Source: an uncultured Bacilli bacterium | GTDB lineage: Bacteria > Bacillota_I > Bacilli_A > RF39 > UBA660 | DNA length: 17,162 nt | Direction: 5' to 3' | Assembly: GCA_934141575.1 (NCBI GenBank) | Contig: CAKPCJ010000026.1 | Location: forward strand, 1 to 17,162 | In this document: positions 1 through 5,708 of the stretch, in pieces | Position numbering within the stretch: the stretch's first letter is position 1 | Layout of the letters: the number at the start of each line of letters is the position of its first letter | Translations under genes and position numbers: made by a program | Notes under the pieces: generated by a model | The model's database searches: none | Told to the model about the DNA's origin: nothing | Seen by the model: only the letters and a program-made list of their open reading frames with translations

Positions 1-2
1 AG

Positions 3-494
3 TCTGAATATGCAATCGCATTTGATGAAGCAAATGCAAGAACAACAGAAAAGAATTCATATTGTACTACCCCAAATACTGGATGTAACATATATGCAGC
101 AAATGGAAGCACAGTAACAGAAGATTCAACAATAAAGAAGTTTATAGATAGTAGTGTTACTACATATATAAATAATAGTTTAACTAGTGCTGGTGGAACA
201 AAAGTAAATAGTATACGTTTAATAACGACTTCTGAAATATGTAATATAATAAATAATGCAAGCAGTCAAAATAACTGCGATCCTACTGCAACTGGAGTGT
301 TATTAACAAATTTTATTGATACTCCAGAATGGTTATATTCGACATATTATTGGACAATGACTCAAATTTCTGATAATTGCCAATATGTTATTATTTTGAC
401 TAATAACGGATATCTTAATAAGCACAGTTCAAGTTATACCGTTCATCCTGGAGCTCGTCCTATTATAGTAACTCTTAAATCTAATATTCAATAA
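3..494 (+). CDS. C-terminal part of a secreted, type IV pilin-like protein (5' end outside window)
   Basis: An open frame enters from the left edge and runs 163 codons to TAA at 492-494, so the N-terminus is missing. The visible part is rich in Asn, Ser and Thr. It contains a Cys pair (SYCTT..TGCN), a segment IRLITTSEIC, a WTMT motif and a C-terminus reading HPGARPIIVTLKS. A final G-x-RP-(V/I) motif followed by LKS is, from memory, common at the end of prepilin-type surface proteins of uncultured Bacillota. In those proteins the C-terminal domain follows an N-terminal pilin helix and is exposed outside the cell. The pilin helix itself cannot be seen here, so pilin identity is an inference; a plain secreted or lectin-like domain is the alternative. 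It ends in its own terminator. Confidence 0.55.
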   Translation, partial: SEYAIAFDEANARTTEKNSYCTTPNTGCNIYAANGSTVTEDSTIKKFIDSSVTTYINNSLTSAGGTKVNSIRLITTSEICNIINNASSQNNCDPTATGVLLTNFIDTPEWLYSTYYWTMTQISDNCQYVIILTNNGYLNKHSSSYTVHPGARPIIVTLKSNIQ

Positions 495-495
495 T

Positions 496-525
496 AAAGG
501 TATTTTAATTTAGAATACTTTTTTT
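496..525 (+). terminator. Intrinsic terminator of the pilin-like gene
   Basis: AAAGGTATTTT pairs with AGAATACTTTT (G-T pairs included) around a short A/T loop, followed by a run of Ts ending at 525. It starts one base after the stop codon. Confidence 0.65.
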
Positions 526-526
526 G

Positions 527-555
527 TTGCATTAATATTTTTTTAGTAATATAAT
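527..555 (+). promoter_or_regulatory. Sigma-A-type promoter for the 362-aa gene
   Basis: TTGCAT (527-532) and a perfect TATAAT (550-555) are separated by 17 bases. The ribosome binding site GAGGTG (568-573) and the ATG at 579 follow. It lies directly after the preceding terminator, so the downstream gene is probably transcribed alone. Confidence 0.75.
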
Positions 556-578
556 ATATTTTCTGTAGAGGTGCAATT

Positions 579-1667
579 ATGTTAAATGATACTATTAATA
601 ATATAATTTTATATACTAAAGATGCAATTAAAATGACTTCACTTGGACAATATTATAGTGATAGTGATGTTGAAAAAGCAATTAAATCTAAAATTGATTC
701 AGTTTCTGTTAAGAAACTTTTGAATTATGAAAAAACCACTATAGTAGATAAATCTCTTATTTTAGATGAAAGATTACTTACTTGTGATATAGAATATGTA
801 AAAGAATTATTCATGTCTTATGGATTATATTGTTTATTTAGTAAGAATGATAAATATGATATTACTTCCGATATAATAGCTAGTTATTTTTCGTCAATTG
901 CTGTATATGGAAGAGAATATGTTGATGTGGAGGCTCTTGGCACTGTAAATCATAGTATTATTAGGCATAATATTATATTTAGTCAATGGTTTTTAACTTT
1001 TCATGAATTATTAGGGGAAGATAATATTGCTGCTATGGTATACAACACAAGTAGCAGTACTAATTTTTATGATAATCTTATTTCTTTATTAAATCATATG
1101 AAAGTTAGGAATAGTTTTAATAAAAAAGATTCTATTAAGTTGAAGTCATATTTGATTAAAATTGATGAAAAGTGTGATGAAGTTTTGACATTGAATTCTA
1201 GAATAAAATCCATTCTTTCAGTGTATAAAGAAAAATATAAGTTAATTATACAACAATTTGAAAATAAACATAGTTTTTCAAAATATCTTGATTTTCAAGA
1301 TGATTTAGAAAGATATAATTTTGATATTTCAAGAATTTCAAAAAAATTTGGTATAGATACAAAAAATATTAATTTTAGTTCTGAGGAAAAGGAAAGTCTT
1401 AAAGATATGTTTTCTATTATAGATACATATACTGATTTGAGTGTTGATGACTATGATAGATTTTACGAAAAATTATCTAGTTCTTTAAAGTTGATGGCTG
1501 GGAGACTTAAGGATATTGAATCATCTATTAAAAGTGACAATTTTTTGATAAATTCATTATTATTATCTAAATTTGTACTTCCTCTTTTTAAAAAGTACGA
1601 AATTTCATCTGATGAATTTGGAAATATTCGAGGGGAAGTAAAATTTAAAAAATATTTAAAACAGTAG
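579..1667 (+). CDS. Hypothetical protein, 362 aa, probably soluble and helical
   Basis: I do not recognise this protein. It starts at ATG 579 behind GAGGTG and ends at TAG 1665-1667. There is no signal peptide, no convincing membrane helix and no recognisable catalytic motif. The composition is rich in Lys, Asp, Ser, Ile and Leu. The stretch from about residue 170 to 330 alternates charged and hydrophobic residues in a way that suggests long amphipathic helices or coiled coil. The N-terminal third has more aromatic residues and may be a separate globular part. The gene has its own promoter and a strong terminator that overlaps its stop codon, so it looks monocistronic. Base composition and start signal match the neighbours, giving no sign of recent transfer. 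Confidence 0.85.
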   Translation: MLNDTINNIILYTKDAIKMTSLGQYYSDSDVEKAIKSKIDSVSVKKLLNYEKTTIVDKSLILDERLLTCDIEYVKELFMSYGLYCLFSKNDKYDITSDIIASYFSSIAVYGREYVDVEALGTVNHSIIRHNIIFSQWFLTFHELLGEDNIAAMVYNTSSSTNFYDNLISLLNHMKVRNSFNKKDSIKLKSYLIKIDEKCDEVLTLNSRIKSILSVYKEKYKLIIQQFENKHSFSKYLDFQDDLERYNFDISRISKKFGIDTKNINFSSEEKESLKDMFSIIDTYTDLSVDDYDRFYEKLSSSLKLMAGRLKDIESSIKSDNFLINSLLLSKFVLPLFKKYEISSDEFGNIRGEVKFKKYLKQ

Positions 1668-1690
1668 TCTATTGTGATTATTGTTTTTTT
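1658..1690 (+). terminator. Strong intrinsic terminator overlapping the stop codon
   Basis: A 12-bp stem, AAAACAGTAGTC (1658-1669) with GATTATTGTTTT (1676-1687, two G-T pairs), encloses a 6-base loop. It is followed by Ts to 1690. The TAG stop lies inside the left arm. Confidence 0.85.
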
Positions 1691-1700
1691 ATTATTTATC

Positions 1701-1706
1701 TATAAT
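1701..1706 (+). promoter_or_regulatory. -10 element for the 136-aa membrane protein gene
   Basis: A perfect TATAAT stands 18 bases before the ATG. The -35 region falls inside the preceding terminator (TTATTG, 1678-1683, 17-base spacing) and matches the consensus poorly, so the promoter is probable but not well defined. Confidence 0.45.
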
Positions 1707-1723
1707 ATAGTGGAGGTGATAAT

Positions 1724-2134
1724 ATGAGCTTTAGATGTATATGTTCAACATTATTTATATCTTTAGTTTTAACATTAATTGTAACTTTGATATTGGGACT
1801 TACTGGTACAACTACGATTACTGTAACTTCACCAATTATTCTTGCAGTATTGTTATTTTCGGTTGGACTTATTACTGCTTTAGTAGCTTTTTCTGCACTT
1901 TTATTTAGAAAAAATAATCAATGCTATTCAAGATGTTTAGTTACTAAATTATTCTTACTTTATATTTTTTCTGTAGCTTTAATTATATTTGTTTTAGTTG
2001 GATTTATTACATTCTTAAGTGGTACAACAGTTAACTTGGTTATTTTTGCAATAGCACTTTTCTTATTGGTTGGTATATTATTTACAGAAATTAGTATAGT
2101 TTTACCACTATTAACTGTTAGTAATCAAGAATAG
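1724..2134 (+). CDS. Small four-helix membrane protein with two similar halves
   Basis: 136 aa behind an excellent ribosome binding site (GGAGGTGAT, 1712-1720). I recognise no named family. Four hydrophobic segments lie at about residues 8-26, 36-61, 75-97 and 102-130, so it should sit in the cytoplasmic membrane as two helical hairpins. The two halves resemble each other. Each opens with a Cys pair beside an Arg just before a helix (C5/C7 and C67/C71), and each has a GTT-containing loop between its two helices. Function is unknown; the Cys pairs could bind a metal, form a disulfide or be lipidated. It appears monocistronic, with a GC-rich terminator 6 bases after the stop. Confidence 0.85.
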   Translation: MSFRCICSTLFISLVLTLIVTLILGLTGTTTITVTSPIILAVLLFSVGLITALVAFSALLFRKNNQCYSRCLVTKLFLLYIFSVALIIFVLVGFITFLSGTTVNLVIFAIALFLLVGILFTEISIVLPLLTVSNQE

Positions 2135-2140
2135 TTATTT

Positions 2141-2166
2141 GCACACGTAAAAGCGTGTGCTTTTTT
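2141..2166 (+). terminator. Intrinsic terminator with a GC-rich stem
   Basis: GCACACG (2141-2147) pairs perfectly with CGTGTGC (2154-2160) around a 6-base loop and is followed by six Ts (2161-2166). Confidence 0.92.
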
Positions 2167-2167
2167 A

Positions 2168-2201
2168 GCTAAATTATCTTCATAAATAACGGCTAAATTA
2201 T
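2168..2201 (+). repeat. 10-bp direct repeat just upstream of the T-box promoter
   Basis: GCTAAATTAT occurs at 2168-2177 and again at 2192-2201, a 24-bp period. The second copy ends on the first base of the -35 hexamer. It could be an operator or chance in AT-rich DNA. Confidence 0.35.
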
Positions 2202-2230
2202 TGACATCATTAGTTGATTTGATTTATACT
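2201..2230 (+). promoter_or_regulatory. Promoter of the T-box / gatCAB-aspS operon
   Basis: A perfect TTGACA (2201-2206) is followed after 18 bases by TATACT (2225-2230). Transcription should start near 2237, directly in front of the T-box leader. Confidence 0.8.
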
Positions 2231-2236
2231 ATAGTG

Positions 2237-2469
2237 GTGAAAACATTGATTGAGAGAAGTAATAATAATACTTATTTATAGCGAGTTAGGTATGGTGAAA
2301 GCTAACAACAAAGGTTATTATGAATAACACTCATGAGTGCTTAAAGAAATAATAGTAGACTAAGCCGGTAAATCCGTTATCTTTATAGAGAGACTATGTA
2401 ATATAGTAAATTGGGTGGTACCGCGAATAAACAACATTCGTCCCTTTATTGGGATAATGTTGTTTTTTT
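2237..2469 (+). promoter_or_regulatory. T-box riboswitch with probable Asn (AAC) specifier
   Basis: This leader lets uncharged tRNA switch on the downstream aminoacylation genes. Recognisable parts, in order: AGAGA with GAAGTA (2253-2261); Stem I helix ATAATAA (2262-2268) with TTATTAT (2315-2321); distal helix GTTAG (2285-2289) with CTAAC (2302-2306) carrying the GGTGAAA apical motif (2294-2300); the specifier loop GAATAACA (2322-2329); the conserved GCCGG....CCGTTATC segment (about 2364-2381); Stem III ACTAT/ATAGT (2393-2407); and the T-box GGGTGGTACCGCG (2413-2425). Aligned with the glyQS specifier loop as I recall it (GAAAGGCA), the codon is AAC at 2326-2328, which is Asn. In the antiterminator, GGG (2413-2415) pairs with CCC (2442-2444) and GCGAAT (2423-2428) with ATTCGT (2436-2441). 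I could not resolve the basal Stem I helix with certainty. Confidence 0.93.
2430..2469 (+). terminator. Regulated terminator of the T-box
   Basis: AACAACATT (2430-2438) pairs with AATGTTGTT (2456-2464), and GTCCC (2440-2444) with GGGAT (2451-2455), leaving one bulged C. A T run ends at 2469. It shares ATTCGTCCC with the antiterminator, so the two folds exclude each other. Confidence 0.92.
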
Positions 2470-2491
2470 ATATTTAGAAAGGAATGATAAT

Positions 2492-2788
2492 ATGGCTAAA
2501 TTTACTCGTGATATGGTTATTGATTACGCTGATAAGTTATTGATTGGACTTACGGATGAAGAAGTTAAGATGGTTTTGGATGAATTTGAAATAATTGATA
2601 AAAATATAGATTTAATTAATCAGATTCCTAATATTAAAGATGTAGAACCTATGACTCATTGTTTAGATAATTTTGTTTATGAATTAAGGGAAGATGTAGT
2701 TGAGGAATCAGTTGATATTGATGATTTATTATCTAACTGTGATTCTACATTAGATAGAGAAGTAAAAGTACCAAAGGTGGTGGAATAA
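2492..2788 (+). CDS. gatC: Asp-tRNA(Asn)/Glu-tRNA(Gln) amidotransferase subunit C
   Basis: 98 aa, the usual GatC size. GatC is the small belt-like subunit that wraps around GatA and GatB and stabilises the heterotrimer. The family pattern is visible: an N-terminal helical start with a leucine-rich helix, then EPMTHCLD near residue 50 and LREDVVEES near residues 66-74. The start at 2492 is chosen because it has an AGAAAGGA ribosome binding site at normal spacing and gives the normal length; the frame stays open upstream only into the T-box. It is the first gene of the T-box-controlled operon. One base separates it from gatA, so translation is probably coupled. Confidence 0.93.
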   Translation: MAKFTRDMVIDYADKLLIGLTDEEVKMVLDEFEIIDKNIDLINQIPNIKDVEPMTHCLDNFVYELREDVVEESVDIDDLLSNCDSTLDREVKVPKVVE

Positions 2789-2789
2789 T

Positions 2790-4247
2790 ATGGAATATAT
2801 GAGTAAAACTATTGAAGAATTACATGAATTATTAAAAGAAGGCAAAGTAACATCTAAAGAATTGATAGAAGAATCACTGAAGAAGTCACATGAAATACAA
2901 GACAAATATAATGCATTTGTTACTATAATTGATGATGCTAAAGAAATGCCTGTAACAGACAATTTGTTGTCTGGAATTCCTTATGGTATTAAAGATAATT
3001 ATAGTACAAAAGGAATATTAAGTACTGGTTCATCGAATACATTAAAAGATTATGTGCCTTTCTTTACTGCAACTGCAATTTCAAATCTTGAAAAGGCTGG
3101 TGCTGTTCCTGTTAACAAAACTGTAATGGATGAGTTTGGTATGGGTGGTACAGGTACTACTGGTCATACTGGTGTTGTTAGAAACCCATGGGATCCAGCA
3201 AGAATGTGTGCTGGTTCATCTGCGGGTTCTGCATGTGCTGTTGCAGCTGGTGTTTATCCATATGCAACTGGTTCTGATACTGGTGATTCAATTCGTAAAC
3301 CTGCTGCTTATTGTGGAATAGTTGGATATAAGCCAACATATGGAATGATTTCTAGATATGGTTTGTTTGCGTTTGCTAGCAGTTTGGATCATTGTGGAGT
3401 TTTATCTAGAAGTGTTAAAGATGCTGCGATAGTAGTTGATAATATGAAGGGAATAGATAAAAACGACATGACCACTTGGGATTCAAGCAACATGAAATTA
3501 TATGATTCAATAACTGGTGATGTTAAAGGTAAAAAATTATGTTATATAAAAGAAATATGTGATATAGATATGTATCCTCATGCATCTAGTGAATTAAAGG
3601 AACACTTAGAGAATTTTAAGGCAGCGTTGGAAAAATGCAAGGATTTAGGAATTGAAGTAGAAGAGGTAAGTATTGATCAAACTTTATTGAATGCACTTGC
3701 TTCGGTTTATGTAGTTATTTCTTGTGCTGAGGCAACAAGTAATATGAGTAATTTGACTGGTTTTATATTTGGACCACGTGGGGAAGGAAATACATATATT
3801 GAATCTATGAAAAACCATAGAACTAAAGGATTTTCTCCACTTATTAAAAGACGTTTTGTAATTGGTTCATATGTTTTACAAGCACAAAATAAAGATAGAT
3901 ATTTCCATAATGCCCAAAGGGTAAGAAGATTACTTGTTGATGAATGGAATAAATTATTTGAAAAATATGATGGTGTTATTTTACCAGTAGGATCTGGTCC
4001 GGCTAAACATTTGGATGGTTCATTAGATATACTTGATGAAAACACAGCTGCTTTGGAAGAGCATTTACAAGTTGGCAACTTTGGAGGTTTTCCATCAATT
4101 ACAATCCCAGATGGATTTGTCGATGGTCTTCCAGTCGCACTTAATATAACTGGCAAATGTTATGATGATATAAATGTATTAAACATTGCATATGCATTAG
4201 AAAACTCATTCAATTATAAAAATCAAATAGCAAAGGAGGTAAAATAA
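2790..4247 (+). CDS. gatA: Asp-tRNA(Asn)/Glu-tRNA(Gln) amidotransferase subunit A
   Basis: 485 aa, full length. GatA is the amidase-signature subunit that hydrolyses Gln (or Asn) and passes ammonia through a channel to GatB. The Ser-cisSer-Lys triad is intact by motif and spacing: K68 in PYGIKDN, S143 in the GSSAGS loop and nucleophile S167 in SDTGDSIRK. The spacings (75 and 24 residues) equal those I recall for S. aureus GatA. Position 166, just before the nucleophile, is Asp where most GatA proteins have Gly (TGGS); I associate the TGDS form with Mollicutes-like GatA. The start at 2790 has a GGTGGTGG ribosome binding site; M4 at 2799 is a weaker alternative. The stop TAA overlaps the gatB start. 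Confidence 0.96.
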   Translation: MEYMSKTIEELHELLKEGKVTSKELIEESLKKSHEIQDKYNAFVTIIDDAKEMPVTDNLLSGIPYGIKDNYSTKGILSTGSSNTLKDYVPFFTATAISNLEKAGAVPVNKTVMDEFGMGGTGTTGHTGVVRNPWDPARMCAGSSAGSACAVAAGVYPYATGSDTGDSIRKPAAYCGIVGYKPTYGMISRYGLFAFASSLDHCGVLSRSVKDAAIVVDNMKGIDKNDMTTWDSSNMKLYDSITGDVKGKKLCYIKEICDIDMYPHASSELKEHLENFKAALEKCKDLGIEVEEVSIDQTLLNALASVYVVISCAEATSNMSNLTGFIFGPRGEGNTYIESMKNHRTKGFSPLIKRRFVIGSYVLQAQNKDRYFHNAQRVRRLLVDEWNKLFEKYDGVILPVGSGPAKHLDGSLDILDENTAALEEHLQVGNFGGFPSITIPDGFVDGLPVALNITGKCYDDINVLNIAYALENSFNYKNQIAKEVK

Positions 4248-5704
4248 TGGATAAATATAAGGTACTTATTGGTCTTGAAATGCACTGTGAAATAAGTGAA
4301 ACTAATACTAAGGTTTTCTCAGCAGCTGCAAATGAATATAGTGAAATACCTAACAGCAATATTAGACCTGTAGATATGGGATTCCCTGGTATTTTGCCAG
4401 TTGTAAATAAAAAGGCTGTCGAAAAAGCTTTAATGGCGAGTATTGCTCTTAATTGTAAGCAGCCTGAATATATTTACTTTGAAAGAAAAAATTATTATTA
4501 TCCAGACCTTCCAAAGGGATATCAAATTACACAAGAAACTAAACCAGCTCCAGTTGGAATTTATGGTTCATTAAAGTATGAATGCAACGGCGAATATAAA
4601 ACTGTTAGAATAAATAACATTCACCTTGAAGAAGATGCTGCCTCAACCGATCACTATTCTAAATACTCTACTATAGATTATAATAGAGCTGGTGTTCCTT
4701 TGCTTGAACTTGTAACATATCCAGATTTTAGAAGTGCAGATGAAGCAGTAGCGTTCCTAGAAACAATGAGATCTATATATCAATATGCAAATATAAGTGA
4801 AGCTGATAGTAGAAAAGGCCAAATAAGATGCGATGTTAATGTTTCTATTATGGATGCATCTTTGGATGAGTCAGTAGAAGCAAATTGGGGAACTAAAGTA
4901 GAAATAAAAAATGTTAACTCTTTTGGTGGAGTTAGAGATGCGATTAATTATGAAATCGAACGTCAAACAGAGTTAAAAAGAACCGGCGAATATGATTCTA
5001 TGGAACAACAAACTAGACGTTGGGATGAAGATTCTATGACTACGGTTTATATGAGAAGTAAGGTAGATGCTATTGATTATAAGTATTTTGTAGAACCTAA
5101 TATTCCTAAATTTAAAGTTTCTAAGGAGTGGCTAGATAGTATAAGAGTTCAAATTCCAGTATTTGCACTAGAGAGAAAAGAAAAATATATGAGTGAATAT
5201 GGATTATCTGAATATGATGCTACTATATTGGTTAAGGAAAAAGCAATTTCAGATTTTTATGAGGAAACAATAAAATTAGGCGCTGATCCAAAATTGTCTT
5301 CTAACTGGATGACTACAATGGTATTGGGTTATTTAAATAAACATGAACTTCTAATACGTGATATATATTTAACTCCTAAGATGTTAACTGATATCATAAA
5401 AATGATAGAAGAGGGGAAAATATCTAGTAAGCAGAGTAAAGATGTTTTCTACAAGGTTATAGAAGAAAAGAAAGAACCTGCTAAAGTAGTTGAAGAGTCT
5501 GGTATGAAACAAATTGGTGATGAAGATGCTATTAGAAAAATAGTAGTTGGAGTTATTGAAGCTCATCTTGATTTAATTGAGGATTATAGAAAGGGCAAGA
5601 ATGTATTTGATTTCTTTGTTGGACAAGTAATGAAGGCTACACGCGGACAGGCAAATCCTGGTCTTACTGCTAAAATAATAAAAGAAGAAATTGATAAAAG
5701 GTGA
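4247..5704 (+). CDS. gatB: Asp-tRNA(Asn)/Glu-tRNA(Gln) amidotransferase subunit B
   Basis: 485 aa, full length. GatB binds the mischarged tRNA, activates the side-chain carboxylate with ATP and amidates it with ammonia from GatA. The N-terminal cradle carries the hallmark strings GLEMHCEI (residues 9-16), MGFPGILPVVN (44-54), YYYPDLPKGYQ (83-93), HLEED (126-130) and RAGVPLLELVT (147-157). SRKGQIRCDVNVS follows at 188-200. The C-terminal YqeY-like tRNA-binding tail ends in ANPGLTAKIIKEE. The region where some GatB proteins have a CPVC motif reads RPVDMG, so no zinc site is expected there. ATG 4247 shares its A with the gatA stop (TAATG) behind GGAGG, a classic coupled start. It ends with TGA inside the aspS ribosome binding site. 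Confidence 0.96.
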   Translation: MDKYKVLIGLEMHCEISETNTKVFSAAANEYSEIPNSNIRPVDMGFPGILPVVNKKAVEKALMASIALNCKQPEYIYFERKNYYYPDLPKGYQITQETKPAPVGIYGSLKYECNGEYKTVRINNIHLEEDAASTDHYSKYSTIDYNRAGVPLLELVTYPDFRSADEAVAFLETMRSIYQYANISEADSRKGQIRCDVNVSIMDASLDESVEANWGTKVEIKNVNSFGGVRDAINYEIERQTELKRTGEYDSMEQQTRRWDEDSMTTVYMRSKVDAIDYKYFVEPNIPKFKVSKEWLDSIRVQIPVFALERKEKYMSEYGLSEYDATILVKEKAISDFYEETIKLGADPKLSSNWMTTMVLGYLNKHELLIRDIYLTPKMLTDIIKMIEEGKISSKQSKDVFYKVIEEKKEPAKVVEESGMKQIGDEDAIRKIVVGVIEAHLDLIEDYRKGKNVFDFFVGQVMKATRGQANPGLTAKIIKEEIDKR

Positions 5705-5708
5705 TAAT

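Noticed and set aside
2322..2324. GAA in the specifier loop as a second (Glu) codon
   Set aside because: GAA at this place is also present in the glyQS loop as I recall it and belongs to the loop's conserved frame, so it is not evidence of dual specificity.
2411..2491. Longer gatC starting at 2411
   Set aside because: The extension would translate the T-box and its terminator. ATG 2492 has a proper ribosome binding site and gives the family's usual length.
3707..4156. 149-aa reading frame antisense to gatA
   Set aside because: Shadow of a strongly conserved gene; no ribosome binding site or family signature. The same applies to frames antisense to gatB, aspS, tmcAL and pbpB.
5702..5704. UGA decoded as Trp (Mycoplasma code)
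   Set aside because: Reading through TGA at 5702, 9675 or 14500 would fuse well-bounded genes; Trp is coded by TGG throughout.
5691..5708. aspS starting at ATG 5691
   Set aside because: It lies inside the end of gatB without a ribosome binding site; 5709 has AAAGGTGAT in front.
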